This document shows positions 35,577 to 45,796 of a stretch of 64,000 nt of DNA, piece after piece. Source of the DNA: Sulfurospirillum cavolei. GTDB taxonomy: Bacteria > Campylobacterota > Campylobacteria > Campylobacterales > Sulfurospirillaceae. The position numbers and the translations under genes are program-made. The number at the start of each line of letters is the position of its first letter. Positions within the stretch are counted from its first letter, which is position 1. The notes beneath the pieces are model-generated. The model saw nothing but the letters and a program-made list of their open reading frames with translations, was not told the DNA's origin and searched no databases. The stretch is taken from contig NZ_AP014724.1 of the NCBI RefSeq assembly GCF_001548055.1, forward strand, positions 496,001-560,000. The letters are read 5' to 3'.

Positions 35577-36460
35577 AAGGTATTATTTTAGCCGGCGGAA
35601 GCGGCACGAGACTTTATCCCATTACCAGAGGCGTGAGTAAGCAACTGGTGCCGGTTTACGACAAGCCGATGATTTATTATCCGCTTTCCGTTTTGATGTT
35701 GGCGGGGATTAGGGAAGTTTTGATTATCTCGACGCCACAGGATTTGCCGAGATTTGAAGAGTTACTGCAAGACGGAAGCGAGCTTGGTATGAAGTTTTCG
35801 TACGTCGTACAACCCAGCCCAGACGGCTTGGCACAAGCATTTCTCTTAGGGGAAGAGTTTATCGGAAATGAGAGCGTGTGTTTGGTTTTGGGCGATAATA
35901 TTTTTTACGGGCAAGGCTTAACGGGCTTGTTGGAAAAATCGGTTGAAAATGTCGAGAAAGAGGGAAAAGCGACGGTTTTTGGTTACTACGTCAGCGATCC
36001 GGAACGCTATGGGGTTGTGGATTTTGATGAGAACGAAACGGTTTTGAGCATTGAAGAGAAGCCGCAATATCCTAAGTCCAACTATGCCGTCGTCGGGCTC
36101 TATTTTTATCCCAATTCCGTCGTCCAAATCGCTAAAAACGTCAAGCCGAGCGAACGAGGAGAGCTAGAGATAACCTCCGTCAATCAAGCCTACTTAACGC
36201 AAGGTGCGCTCAAAGTCGAACTGATGGGAAGAGGTTTTGCATGGCTCGATACGGGAACGCACGAAAGCTTGCTAGACGCGGGACAATTTATTCAAACCAT
36301 CGAAAAAAGACAAAGCCTTAAAGTTGCCTGCCTTGAAGAAATAGCGTACGATAAAGGGTATATCAATAAAGAGCAGTTGCTTGCCTTAGCCGAGCCTTTG
36401 AAAAAAAATCAATACGGGCAATACCTTTTGAAAAAAGTACAAGGAAAAAAATATAAATGA
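35573..36460 (+). CDS. rfbA: Glucose-1-phosphate thymidylyltransferase RfbA
   Basis: 295 residues. The nucleotidyltransferase loop [20 protein letters not shown] at 6-25 and [17 protein letters not shown] near 82-98, LGDNIFYG near 108-115 and [19 protein letters not shown] near 160-178 are RmlA hallmarks. It makes dTDP-glucose, the first step to dTDP-L-rhamnose. Overlaps galE and rfbC by four bases each. Confidence 0.97.
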   Translation: MKGIILAGGSGTRLYPITRGVSKQLVPVYDKPMIYYPLSVLMLAGIREVLIISTPQDLPRFEELLQDGSELGMKFSYVVQPSPDGLAQAFLLGEEFIGNESVCLVLGDNIFYGQGLTGLLEKSVENVEKEGKATVFGYYVSDPERYGVVDFDENETVLSIEEKPQYPKSNYAVVGLYFYPNSVVQIAKNVKPSERGELEITSVNQAYLTQGALKVELMGRGFAWLDTGTHESLLDAGQFIQTIEKRQSLKVACLEEIAYDKGYINKEQLLALAEPLKKNQYGQYLLKKVQGKKYK

Positions 36461-37032
36461 ATTTTATTAAAGCAAATATTCCAGAAGTGATTATTATCGA
36501 GCCTAAAGTGTTTGGCGACGAGCGAGGCTATTTTGTCGAAACGTTTCGACAAGAGGCGTTTGAAAATTTTATCGGCTATCGCGTCAATTTTTGCCAAGAT
36601 AACGAGTCGAGGAGCCATCACGGCGTTTTACGCGGGCTTCACTATCAATTGCCTCCGTTTGCTCAGTCTAAATTGGTTCGCGTGATTGACGGAAAAGTCT
36701 TGGACGTTGCGGTCGATATTCGCGTGGGAAGTCCGACGTTTGGGGAACATGTGGCGGTTGAACTTAGCGGTAAAAACAAACGCCAGATGTTTATTCCACG
36801 AGGCTTCGCGCACGGTTTTGTAGTGCTGAGCGAAACCTGTACGTTTACGTATAAGGTCGATAATTATTATGCTCCACAGTGTGATCGCGGTATTGCGTAT
36901 AACGATAAAAATTTAAAAATAGAGTGGCTGCTAAGCGCAGAAGCGTTGCATCTCTCCGAAAAAGATACCAAGCAACCCAAACTCGAAGATGCGCTCGATC
37001 TTTTCGACTACGGCGTGAACTACTATGCCTAA
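36457..37032 (+). CDS. rfbC: dTDP-4-dehydrorhamnose 3,5-epimerase RfbC
   Basis: 191 residues. [17 protein letters not shown] near 20-36, [20 protein letters not shown] near 56-75, including the catalytic His of RGLHYQ, and [14 protein letters not shown] near 113-126 identify RmlC. Third step of dTDP-L-rhamnose synthesis. Overlaps rfbD by eight bases. Confidence 0.96.
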   Translation: MNFIKANIPEVIIIEPKVFGDERGYFVETFRQEAFENFIGYRVNFCQDNESRSHHGVLRGLHYQLPPFAQSKLVRVIDGKVLDVAVDIRVGSPTFGEHVAVELSGKNKRQMFIPRGFAHGFVVLSETCTFTYKVDNYYAPQCDRGIAYNDKNLKIEWLLSAEALHLSEKDTKQPKLEDALDLFDYGVNYYA

Positions 37033-37891
37033 GATATTAGTGACCGGTGCAAACGGACAACTCGGAAGCGAACTGCGCGAACTCTCACGTTCGTATACGC
37101 ATACCTATTTTTTCACGGATAAAGAAGAGTTGGACATCACCGATGAAGAAGCGATAAGGTCGTATGTGAAACAAAACGCCATCGATACGATCGTCAATTG
37201 TGCGGCGTATACGGCGGTCGATAAAGCCCAAAGCGACGAAGCTTTAGCAGATGCCATCAATCATCAAGCGGTCAAATATCTGGCAACGATTGCCAAAGAG
37301 TCTCACTGCAAACTCGTGCACATCTCCACCGATTACGTCTTTGACGGAGAAAATTACCGGCCTTACGTTGAAGACGATGCGACCAATCCGCAATCGGTTT
37401 ACGGGCAAACGAAGCTTTTAGGCGAAAAAGCACTCTTACATGTGAAGCTTCCTCATAGCGTCATTATACGCACGTCATGGGTTTACAGTCGTTACGGAGC
37501 TAACTTTGTCAAAACGATGTTACGCCTTGGAAAAGAGAAAGAGTCTTTAGGCGTCATTTTTGATCAAGTCGGAACGCCGACTTACGCGCGAGACCTTGCT
37601 AAGGCGATTTTGGATATGTTGCCGCACATCGACAACGCGCAAACGCAAATTTACCATTATTCTAACGAAGGTGTTTGCTCTTGGTATGATTTTGCCAAAG
37701 AAATTATGAAGAGCGCCAAGCTTACATGTAAGGTTGTGCCCATTGAAACCGTTTCGTATCCGACACCGGCTAAAAGGCCGCATTATTCGCTTTTAAATAA
37801 ATCAAAGATCAAACAGGCGTATGCGTTGGAAATTCCTCATTGGCAAGAGAGTTTACACGCCTGTTTACGTCATATGGGAGAAGAACGCTGA
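37025..37891 (+). CDS. rfbD: dTDP-4-dehydrorhamnose reductase RfbD
   Basis: 288 residues. VTGANGQLGSELREL at 6-20 binds the cofactor; HISTDYVFDGEN near 100-111, PQSVYGQTKLLGE near 122-134 (Tyr and Lys of YGQTK) and RTSWVYSRYGANFVKTM near 148-164 are RmlD motifs. It performs the last reduction to dTDP-L-rhamnose. TGATG overlap with rfbB. Holds one perfect TTACATGTAA near 37,724. Confidence 0.96.
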   Translation: MPKILVTGANGQLGSELRELSRSYTHTYFFTDKEELDITDEEAIRSYVKQNAIDTIVNCAAYTAVDKAQSDEALADAINHQAVKYLATIAKESHCKLVHISTDYVFDGENYRPYVEDDATNPQSVYGQTKLLGEKALLHVKLPHSVIIRTSWVYSRYGANFVKTMLRLGKEKESLGVIFDQVGTPTYARDLAKAILDMLPHIDNAQTQIYHYSNEGVCSWYDFAKEIMKSAKLTCKVVPIETVSYPTPAKRPHYSLLNKSKIKQAYALEIPHWQESLHACLRHMGEER

Positions 37892-38907
37892 TGCCGTATA
37901 CCAAATCAATTTTAGTGACCGGATGTGCCGGTTTTATCGGCTCTAATTTCGTGCCGTACTTTTTAGAACAGTACCCCCACTACCGTATCGTCAATCTTGA
38001 TCTTTTAACCTATGCGGGCAATTTGGACAATTTGGCGGAAGTGGACGATAATGAACGCTACGTATTCGTTCAAGGCGATATTTGCGATCGTGCTTTAGTG
38101 GAATCGTTGTTCGAACAATACGCGATTTGCGGCGTCATTCATTTTGCTGCAGAGTCGCATGTCGATAATTCGATTAAAAATCCGGGCGTTTTTGTCGAAA
38201 CGAATGTTAACGGCACGTTTACGCTGATCGACGTGGCGTATAAAACGTGGATGGAAAAACCTTTCGTCTGGAAAGAAGGATACGAGGCGTGTCGTTTTCA
38301 TCACATCTCGACCGATGAAGTTTACGGAACCTTAGGCGAAGAGGGTTTGTTTACCGAAAGCACGCCTTATGCGCCCAACTCGCCTTATTCGGCATCGAAA
38401 GCCTCCAGTGATATGATCGTAAGAGCTTACCATCACACGTACGGGATGAACACCGTCGTGACCAATTGTTCCAACAACTACGGGCCTAAGCAACACGATG
38501 AAAAGCTCATTCCCACCATCATACGCAAAGCCCTTGCCGGTCAAAAAATCCCTATTTACGGCGACGGTAAAAATATTCGCGATTGGCTCTATGTGCTCGA
38601 TCATTGTAAAGGAATCGATCTTGCTTATCATGAGGGCATCTCAGGCGAGACGTACAATATCGGCGGACGTAACGAGCGCAACAATCTTTATATCGCCCAT
38701 AAAATCTGTGAAATTTTAGATACGCTCAAGCCGAAAGCAACATCGTATCAAGAACAAATCACATTTGTCGAAGATCGAGCGGGGCATGACAGACGTTATG
38801 CGATCGATGCGACGAAGATCGAAACAAAACTCGGTTGGAGTGCCGAAGAGAATTTTGAAAGCGGCATCGTCAAAACCGTTGAATGGTATCTAAGGAAATA
38901 TAATTGA
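37891..38907 (+). CDS. rfbB: dTDP-glucose 4,6-dehydratase RfbB
   Basis: 338 residues from the ATG at 37891, which overlaps the rfbD stop; a longer in-frame opening inside rfbD is not needed. VTGCAGFIGSNFV near 8-20, HFAAESHVDNSI near 81-92, STDEVYGTLG near 136-145, YSASKASSDMIVRAYH near 162-177, and NCSNNYGPKQHDEKLIP near 188-204 are RmlB signatures. The gene order A-C-D-B is unusual compared with rfbBDAC but complete. It is the last gene with backbone-like composition before the AT-rich cassette. Confidence 0.96.
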   Translation: MPYTKSILVTGCAGFIGSNFVPYFLEQYPHYRIVNLDLLTYAGNLDNLAEVDDNERYVFVQGDICDRALVESLFEQYAICGVIHFAAESHVDNSIKNPGVFVETNVNGTFTLIDVAYKTWMEKPFVWKEGYEACRFHHISTDEVYGTLGEEGLFTESTPYAPNSPYSASKASSDMIVRAYHHTYGMNTVVTNCSNNYGPKQHDEKLIPTIIRKALAGQKIPIYGDGKNIRDWLYVLDHCKGIDLAYHEGISGETYNIGGRNERNNLYIAHKICEILDTLKPKATSYQEQITFVEDRAGHDRRYAIDATKIETKLGWSAEENFESGIVKTVEWYLRKYN

Positions 38908-39713
38908 AATATATAAAAGCTTTTTATCGCTTTTTGAAAGATATTTATCAAAACAGAAGATTACTCAAAGATTTGGTAAAAAATGATTTTAAATCGCGCT
39001 ATCTCAACAATTACCTTGGAATATTATGGGCATTTATACAACCAACAGTTTTAGTTCTTATCTTTTGGTTTGTTTTTCAAGTAGGGTTTAAATCTGCTCC
39101 TGTTCAAAATGTACCTTTTATTCTTTGGCTTGTAGCTGGAATGATTCCTTGGTTTTTTCTTTCTGAATCACTTCTCTCTGCCACTAATGCAATCTTAGAT
39201 AATAGTTTTTTAGTCAAAAAGATTGTTTTTCGTGTTAGTCTTTTACCTATTGTGAAGATTACTTCAGCCATAATCGTTCATCTTTTCTTTATAACTTTTA
39301 TGATAATAATGTACAAAATATATGGTTATGAAGCAAGCTTGTATTGGTTTCAGGTGCTCTATTATCTTTTTTCAGCGATAATCTTACTTTTAGGAATTTC
39401 ATGGATGACAAGTAGTGTGGTTGTCTTTTTTCGTGACTTGGGACAACTTATAAGTATGGCGATACAGTTTGGCTTTTGGTTTACTCCTATATTTTGGTCT
39501 CTGGCGATGGTTCCAGAAGAGTTTCGATGGATTTTTGAGCTCAACCCTGCACATTATATTACTCAAGGATATCGGGATGCTTTTATATACCATGTGTGGT
39601 TTTGGGAAAAGCCATTAGAAGCTTTTCAGTTTTGGGGAATAACACTTATTTTTTTTGCCCTGGGAGCTATTATTTTTCGAAAACTTAGACCTCATTTTGC
39701 GGACGTGCTATGA
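38904..39713 (+). CDS. wzm: O-antigen ABC transporter permease Wzm
   Basis: 269 residues with a TTG start overlapping the rfbB stop. About six membrane helices after an N-terminal amphipathic segment; LKDLVKNDFKSRYLNNYLGILWAFIQP near 20-46 is the ABC-2/Wzm signature. It forms the inner-membrane channel that exports finished, lipid-linked polysaccharide. It is coupled to wzt by a four-base overlap. First gene of the AT-rich cassette. Confidence 0.92.
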   Translation: MKYIKAFYRFLKDIYQNRRLLKDLVKNDFKSRYLNNYLGILWAFIQPTVLVLIFWFVFQVGFKSAPVQNVPFILWLVAGMIPWFFLSESLLSATNAILDNSFLVKKIVFRVSLLPIVKITSAIIVHLFFITFMIIMYKIYGYEASLYWFQVLYYLFSAIILLLGISWMTSSVVVFFRDLGQLISMAIQFGFWFTPIFWSLAMVPEEFRWIFELNPAHYITQGYRDAFIYHVWFWEKPLEAFQFWGITLIFFALGAIIFRKLRPHFADVL

Positions 39714-40993
39714 TGATAAATAATGTTATAAGAGTCAGTCATCTTACTAAGCTTTATAAACTCTATGATAAGCCTATAGATCGTCTTAAAGAGGCATTGA
39801 ATCCTTTTGAAACAAAGTATCATAAAGATTTTTATGCGTTGAATGATATTAGCTTTGAGATCAAAAGAGGTGAAACAGTTGGCATCATTGGTAAAAATGG
39901 TGCAGGTAAAAGTACACTACTAAAAATTATAACGGGCGTCCTTACTCCTACGAGTGGAAGTGTTCATGTAAATGGTCGTATTGCTTCTTTATTGGAATTG
40001 GGTGCTGGATTTAATCCTGAGTATACAGGAATAGACAATATCTATTTCCAAGGGGCGTTGATGGGCTTTTCGCAAGTAGAAATGAAAGCGAAAATTGAAG
40101 AAATTTTAGCTTTTGCAGATATTGGAGATTTTGTTCATCAGCCCGTTAAAATGTATAGTAGTGGGATGTTTGCACGACTTGCGTTTGCAGTAGCCATTAA
40201 TGTTGATCCCGATATTTTGATTGTCGATGAGGCATTAAGTGTTGGAGATATGGCTTTTCAAGCAAAATGCTTTAATAAGTTTAAAGAATTCAAACGACTC
40301 AATAAAACCATACTTTTTGTTACTCATTCTATTGATCTAATTATTAAATATTGTCACTCAGCTATTTTGATAAATAATGGTTGTTTAGAAATACAAGGCG
40401 ATGTTAAAAAAACAACAGAGCAATTTAGAAAAATTATGGTTTCTATTACACCAGAAAGTATATTTGAAGAAAATGAAAAAGGTGTTGAAATTGACATATC
40501 AAATCATGACTTAAAATCTCAATTACCTACCAATAGCAATGCTAATATTTATGGTACTTTTGAAGCTGAAATTATTGATTATTCAATTATTAATAATGAA
40601 AACAAAATAACGAACCAATTAAGACACAATGAGGATTTCACCATTTTAATGACTGTGGCATTTCATAAAGATATTATAGATCCTATTTTTGCATATACAC
40701 TTAAGAGTGTCGATGGAATGGAATTAACAGGTACAAATACAAATCAATTAAATGAAGTCTTTGGTGTTGTTAAAAAAGGAGAAATAATCACTATTAAATT
40801 TACACAAAAAATGATTCTTAATTCAGGAAGTTATTTTTTGGCACTTGGATGCACAAAATATGAAAATGAAAATTTAAAGGTGTTCCATAGAATTTATGAT
40901 GCAACTTTTATTGACGTCGTATCGCCCGTTTTAGCTACTGGATTAGCATTCAGTAATACAAAGTTAATTTATGTTAGAAAAAATCATGAGTAA
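39710..40993 (+). CDS. wzt: O-antigen ABC transporter ATPase Wzt with C-terminal binding domain
   Basis: 427 residues. Walker A GKNGAGKST near 63-71, the signature YSSGMFARLAFAVA near 155-168 and Walker B ILIVDEALSVGD near 175-186 form the ATPase (about 1-245). The remaining 180 residues are a beta-rich extension, in the place of the carbohydrate-binding domain that recognises the capped chain end in E. coli O8/O9a Wzt. That suggests export depends on a terminal modification; the next two genes could provide it. The start could be 39713. Confidence 0.92.
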   Translation: MMINNVIRVSHLTKLYKLYDKPIDRLKEALNPFETKYHKDFYALNDISFEIKRGETVGIIGKNGAGKSTLLKIITGVLTPTSGSVHVNGRIASLLELGAGFNPEYTGIDNIYFQGALMGFSQVEMKAKIEEILAFADIGDFVHQPVKMYSSGMFARLAFAVAINVDPDILIVDEALSVGDMAFQAKCFNKFKEFKRLNKTILFVTHSIDLIIKYCHSAILINNGCLEIQGDVKKTTEQFRKIMVSITPESIFEENEKGVEIDISNHDLKSQLPTNSNANIYGTFEAEIIDYSIINNENKITNQLRHNEDFTILMTVAFHKDIIDPIFAYTLKSVDGMELTGTNTNQLNEVFGVVKKGEIITIKFTQKMILNSGSYFLALGCTKYENENLKVFHRIYDATFIDVVSPVLATGLAFSNTKLIYVRKNHE

Positions 40994-41876
40994 AATAAAT
41001 TTTAATTTTTATAAGAATCAAGATCTCTATTCTGATGGAGATATTGAAGATACTATTCTCGAGATAGTAAAAAAACATACTGATTTTACAGAAATATTAT
41101 ATACAACAGATAATTGGCCAATTATGTATCATCTATCACCTATTAGACAAAATTTGCTTAACTGGTACAAGTTTAGTAAAGACGGTAATTTATTAGAAAT
41201 TGGTGGCGGATGCGGAGCTTTTAGTGGGATGTTTGCAAAAAAACTTAGGGATGTTAAAGTAGTTGAACTATCAAAGCGACGAGCTGAAATTATTTATAAT
41301 AGGCATAAGAATTATGATAATCTAGAAATTATTGTAGGTAATCTTAATGACATTACATTTGATGAAAAATTTGATTATATTACATTGATAGGTGTTCTAG
41401 AATATGCTGGTAAATTTACTTCTGGAGCTCAACCTTTTAAAACTTTTCTAGAAAAAATTAAATCATATCTTAAGGAAAACGGAAAATTACTTTTAGCTAT
41501 AGAAAATAAATTTGGACTTAAATACTGGGCTGGAGCTAGAGAAGATCATACTGGGAAATTTTTTGATAGTATAGAAAACTATCAGAACGATAAAAGTATT
41601 CAGACTTTTGGACGACAAGAACTCGAAGAATTACTTAAAGATATAGGCTTTGAAGAACTAAATTTTTATTATCCTATGCCAGATTATAAGTTGCCAACAG
41701 TGATTTATTCAGATGATTATTTACCATCTGATAATATATTGTTTGATGAGTATACTCCAAACTATGATCAAGATCGACTAGCTTTATTTAATGAACGTGA
41801 AGCTTACAAATCAATAATAAAAAATAAAAATTTTTCATTTTTTGCTAATTCCTTTTTAGTAGAAGCCATTTTATGA
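40986..41876 (+). CDS. Class I SAM-dependent methyltransferase, candidate chain-end methylase
   Basis: 296 residues from 40986 (MSKINFNFYK), overlapping the wzt stop by eight bases; an earlier ATG at 40971 is possible. The SAM site is LLEIGGGCGAFSGMFAK near 68-84, followed by VKVVELSKRRAE near 88-99 and FDYITLIGVLEYAG near 125-138. It overlaps the next gene, which begins with a kinase-like domain. Between wzt and that gene it is well placed to methylate the non-reducing end or its phosphate, as the methylase part of WbdD does. The acceptor is an inference. Confidence 0.82.
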   Translation: MSKINFNFYKNQDLYSDGDIEDTILEIVKKHTDFTEILYTTDNWPIMYHLSPIRQNLLNWYKFSKDGNLLEIGGGCGAFSGMFAKKLRDVKVVELSKRRAEIIYNRHKNYDNLEIIVGNLNDITFDEKFDYITLIGVLEYAGKFTSGAQPFKTFLEKIKSYLKENGKLLLAIENKFGLKYWAGAREDHTGKFFDSIENYQNDKSIQTFGRQELEELLKDIGFEELNFYYPMPDYKLPTVIYSDDYLPSDNILFDEYTPNYDQDRLALFNEREAYKSIIKNKNFSFFANSFLVEAIL

Positions 41877-44800
41877 AAACTATTTTCATTAAACAAAATT
41901 CTAATCGTCTGCCCCAGTATCAGACAATGACTACAATAGTTGAGGATGATTCAGGTCGAAGATATGCAATAAAAGAACCTTTACATGAAGATGCAAAAAA
42001 ACATATTGATAATATATTTTTTAATTATAAATTATTAAAGAACCAATTTAATATTAATCTTGTTAAACCTACAAAGAAATCAAATCAAATACAATTTGAA
42101 ATGGCACAAGGTCAATTGATGGAAAAATTGATGTCAATGGCACTAGAAGAAAGAAATCCAACACTTTTTGAAAGCTATATTCAAAAATTTGTTTCTTATG
42201 TTGATCAATTTGTAACAAAAAGGAATGTAGAATTTCAACCTTGTAATCAATTTAAAACTGTATTTGGAGAATGGACAATCTCTGAACCACAAGACCTCCT
42301 TGAATGCGCAAATATTGATATGATTTTTGGAAATCTTTTTATCTTTGATAACAAGTTCACATTAATAGATTATGAGTGGGTGTTTGAATTTAGCATACCA
42401 AAAAGTTTCATTATTTGGCGAGCTATTTTTGTTTTTTCAATCTATCACAATATTGAGAGTTTTATAAATAATTTAAAGCCTTTTTTTAAGCATCATGAGG
42501 ATTTTTTAAAATTAGATCATAGTTTTAATGCCTATGTATATGGTAAGAAAAAAAAATACTTATTAAGTGATTCTGTTAAAAAAGCTACTATTCTTTTGCC
42601 TTTCAATAAGGATAGTGTTAATTTCTCAAGTTTATTTATACAGCTCTTTTTTCAAATGAATGAAGATGCAACTTTTAATGAAAAGAATTCTATTAGACTT
42701 CCAATATCTAAAGATAATGAATTTCAGGAGTTCGTTTTTGAACTAAGCGATATACAAGGAAAGTTTCAATCACTTAGGCTTGATCCTCTTAATGAAAGTT
42801 GCGTAATAGAGATAAAAAATTTGTATTTGGAAACAACTCAATGCAAAATTGATCTTGAATCTTTTATTTATTCTAATAGTATTGTATCTTATGGAGGAAA
42901 ATATTTTTTTTATACTGATGATGCACAAATATTATTTCATGATTTAGATATAAGTAAAGTTCCGAATGTACAAAAGCTTATAATAAATATTCGTTACGTG
43001 CAAATCGAAAAAGAAGTATTATTTACGTCTTTTAAAAACTTCTTCCTTGAAAAAGAAGTGGAATTACAATCATTATCTACAAGTAATACAAACTTAAGTG
43101 AAGAAATAATAGGACTCAATAATAAAGTAACAGAGCTTGAACAAGATAGATCAAATTTAAGTATGGAAATAGAAATTTTATCTACAAGTAATACAAACTT
43201 AAGTGAAGAAATAATAGGACTCAATAATAAAGTAACAGAGCTTGAACAAGATAGATCAAATTTAAGTATGGAAATAGAAATTTTATCTACAAGTAATACA
43301 AACTTAAGTGAAGAGATAATAGGACTCAATAATAAAGTCGCAGAGCTTGAAAATATAATATGGCACTACTGTAATAGTTTTAGTTGGAATATTACAAAAC
43401 CAATAAGGTTAGTAGGGAATATAATTGAACAGTTTAATAGGGGAGACTATATGCAATATAAAAAAGATATGAAAATTATTTTTCAAAGTGGATTATTTGA
43501 CGAAAAATACTATGTTAATACATACAATGATGTAAAAGAATCAGGTATTAACCCATTAAAGCATTTTTGCAAATATGGTTGGAAAGAAGAGAGGAATCCA
43601 TCGTCAACATTTAAAATATCTTCATATCCAGATGTTTTAAATGCAGGAATTAATCCTCTTGTTCATTTTATTATAAGTAATGGTTATACAAATCCTCTTT
43701 CTTTAAAAAACATGATTAAGTTTTATCGCAATTATAGCAAAAAGTACCCTGGAACAATTGCATTTAAGCGGGTTTTTACACAATGTTTACGTACAATTAG
43801 AGAAAGTGGTATTAGAGGACTTTATAATAAAGTAATCTCATATCTTCGTGACAATTCAAGTTCACCATTCAGCAACACCGAATACACATTGATACATGAT
43901 TTTTTAGATAATAATATTGGCTTGCCACAAGATATTGCAGTTCACGCACATATTTTCTATTCTGACCTTGGATATGAAATTCGAAATTATCTTACAAATA
44001 TTCCTGTTAAATTTTTTCTGTATATAACAACAGATACTAAAGAAAAAGCACAATTACTTGAAAAAATTTTTTTTGATATGAAGAATATTTTAGGACTAGA
44101 CATTCAAATTACAGAGAACATCGGACGCGATTTGGCTCCTATGATTATTGCATTGGGCTCCAAATTATCCAAACATGATATAGTATTACATATCCATTCA
44201 AAGCGTTCTCCTCATAATATGGCATTAAGAGGTTGGCGTCGCTATTTAATGGAATCATTACTTGGCAATTCTCAAAGAGTTAGCAATATTCTCCAACAAT
44301 TTGTAAAGTATCCTTCACTTGGGATCTTATTTCCATTGATATACAATCCCATTAGACCATGTATGAATATTGGAGATAATTATAACAATATGTTGAAGTT
44401 GGCTATGAAACATGGCAAAGATTATAAAGTTATTGAAAATTTAAAAAAAGATTATTTTCCTGCAGGTTCCATGTTTTGGTTCCGTGGTAAAGCAATCTGG
44501 CCATTTGTTCAAATGCAGCTTAAATGGCAAGATTTTGAACAAGAAAATGGGCAAAGTGATGGAACTTTAGCACATGCTATTGAGCGTATGTTTATTTATT
44601 TTGCGGAAGATGCTGGCTTTCAGACACAAATGTATTCAACATATCAATTTGATCCAGATAGTAGTGTCTCTGGTATTGATTGGTTTAGAATGTATATAGC
44701 TAAAGGATTAATACAAGCTGATACGATTATTTTCGATCATAATTTTGGTGGTGGAACTAATGTTTACAGTAACGTTTTGATTAAGAGTAATCTATTGAAT

Positions 44801-45796
44801 GATAAAGATGCAGTTTTAAGATGTACGTATAAAGATAATTTTTGGTTTATTGAGTGGATTAAAATTGATGACAGCATTTTGTTTGCTACTGCCGATATTA
44901 ATATTCTTTTTGAGGTCTTAAAGGAAGTTGGTAGTAAACATATAATTGTCAATTCATTTTATGGATATTCAAATATTGCTCAAGTCGTTAATAAGATTAT
45001 TGATTTAACTCAATTTTGTAAAACCTCTCTAGTGTATAAAGTACATGATTTTCACGCTCTTTGTCCGTCTCCACATCTTTTAAATTTCGAAAATATATAT
45101 TGTGCAATACCACAAAGTCACATTATTTGTACTGACTGCCTTAAGAAAAATTCTGCTTGGTATATTAAAAATAGTTGGTCTAACGATATTGACGAATGGC
45201 GTTTACCTTTTCATCAGTTACTCAAAGCTTCCACTAATATTGATTTTTTCGATTCATCTGCTGTGGATATCTATCGAAAGGTGTTTCATTTAGAAGATTT
45301 TAAAATAAGAATTGTTCCTCATCAAATTAATTACTTTAACTGTAGTCAAAAAATTGATTTATCAGGGATGTTGCATATTGGCATTTTAGGCACTTTAACA
45401 ATGGTAAAAGGTGGAGCCGTAGTAAATGCTTTATATGATTATATTAATAAACAAAAAATGCAGATTCCAATTACAGTTGTTGGTAGCAGTATGTTACCAT
45501 TAAGTCCACAAATTAAAATAATTGGTTCTTATAAGATTGATGAATTACCGGAGATAATTTGTGCTAATGGAATTAATGTAATTTTTATATCTTCTATTGT
45601 CCCTGAGACTTTTAGCTACACCGTTTCTGAAGCAATAGAAATGGGTCTACCTATTGTAGCATTTGATATTGGAGCTCAAGGAAATCGAGTCAAACAATAT
45701 AAATTGGGAAAAGTAATTCCGCTTGATTCTTCGCCCTCAGTTATCATGTCTGCAATTCAAGATGTTTATAAAATAAATAAGGAAAGCAAAATATAA
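41873..45796 (+). CDS. Kinase-like / repeat coiled coil / RgpF / GT4 multidomain protein
   Basis: 1307 residues. The N-terminus looks like a protein-kinase/APH fold: K34 in YAIKEP, N147-I-D149-x4-N154 in place of HXDXXXXN, and D166 in TLIDYEW. A beta-rich stretch (about 250-390) precedes a coiled coil at 400-505, built from 35-residue repeats with Leu every seventh residue. Two DVxxxGxNPLxHF motifs lie near 555-605. Residues about 688-920 are an RgpF-type domain (HAHIFYSDLGYE, ENIGRDLAPMI, HIHSKRSPH). About 930-1300 is a GT4-like transferase (GILGTLTMVKGG, VPETFSYTVSEAIEMGLP). I infer chain-end modification plus polymer synthesis. Confidence 0.8.
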   Translation: MKTIFIKQNSNRLPQYQTMTTIVEDDSGRRYAIKEPLHEDAKKHIDNIFFNYKLLKNQFNINLVKPTKKSNQIQFEMAQGQLMEKLMSMALEERNPTLFESYIQKFVSYVDQFVTKRNVEFQPCNQFKTVFGEWTISEPQDLLECANIDMIFGNLFIFDNKFTLIDYEWVFEFSIPKSFIIWRAIFVFSIYHNIESFINNLKPFFKHHEDFLKLDHSFNAYVYGKKKKYLLSDSVKKATILLPFNKDSVNFSSLFIQLFFQMNEDATFNEKNSIRLPISKDNEFQEFVFELSDIQGKFQSLRLDPLNESCVIEIKNLYLETTQCKIDLESFIYSNSIVSYGGKYFFYTDDAQILFHDLDISKVPNVQKLIINIRYVQIEKEVLFTSFKNFFLEKEVELQSLSTSNTNLSEEIIGLNNKVTELEQDRSNLSMEIEILSTSNTNLSEEIIGLNNKVTELEQDRSNLSMEIEILSTSNTNLSEEIIGLNNKVAELENIIWHYCNSFSWNITKPIRLVGNIIEQFNRGDYMQYKKDMKIIFQSGLFDEKYYVNTYNDVKESGINPLKHFCKYGWKEERNPSSTFKISSYPDVLNAGINPLVHFIISNGYTNPLSLKNMIKFYRNYSKKYPGTIAFKRVFTQCLRTIRESGIRGLYNKVISYLRDNSSSPFSNTEYTLIHDFLDNNIGLPQDIAVHAHIFYSDLGYEIRNYLTNIPVKFFLYITTDTKEKAQLLEKIFFDMKNILGLDIQITENIGRDLAPMIIALGSKLSKHDIVLHIHSKRSPHNMALRGWRRYLMESLLGNSQRVSNILQQFVKYPSLGILFPLIYNPIRPCMNIGDNYNNMLKLAMKHGKDYKVIENLKKDYFPAGSMFWFRGKAIWPFVQMQLKWQDFEQENGQSDGTLAHAIERMFIYFAEDAGFQTQMYSTYQFDPDSSVSGIDWFRMYIAKGLIQADTIIFDHNFGGGTNVYSNVLIKSNLLNDKDAVLRCTYKDNFWFIEWIKIDDSILFATADINILFEVLKEVGSKHIIVNSFYGYSNIAQVVNKIIDLTQFCKTSLVYKVHDFHALCPSPHLLNFENIYCAIPQSHIICTDCLKKNSAWYIKNSWSNDIDEWRLPFHQLLKASTNIDFFDSSAVDIYRKVFHLEDFKIRIVPHQINYFNCSQKIDLSGMLHIGILGTLTMVKGGAVVNALYDYINKQKMQIPITVVGSSMLPLSPQIKIIGSYKIDELPEIICANGINVIFISSIVPETFSYTVSEAIEMGLPIVAFDIGAQGNRVKQYKLGKVIPLDSSPSVIMSAIQDVYKINKESKI
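43073..43355 (+). repeat. 105-bp in-frame tandem repeat, 2.7 copies
   Basis: Copies begin at 43073, 43178 and 43283, a period of exactly 105 bp. The first two are almost identical at DNA level; the third matches for about 70 bp, with GAAGAG for GAAGAA and GTCGCA for GTAACA. Each encodes 35 residues, starting LSTSNTN, LSEEIIG, LNNKVTE, LEQDRSN and LSMEIEI: five complete heptads. Gain or loss of a copy keeps both reading frame and coiled-coil register. Confidence 0.95.

Noticed and set aside
43073-43355. Regular direct repeats that might suggest a CRISPR array
   Set aside because: The 105-bp units abut with no spacers and are coding, in frame, for a heptad coiled coil. The open frame on the opposite strand here is only a shadow of the repeats.
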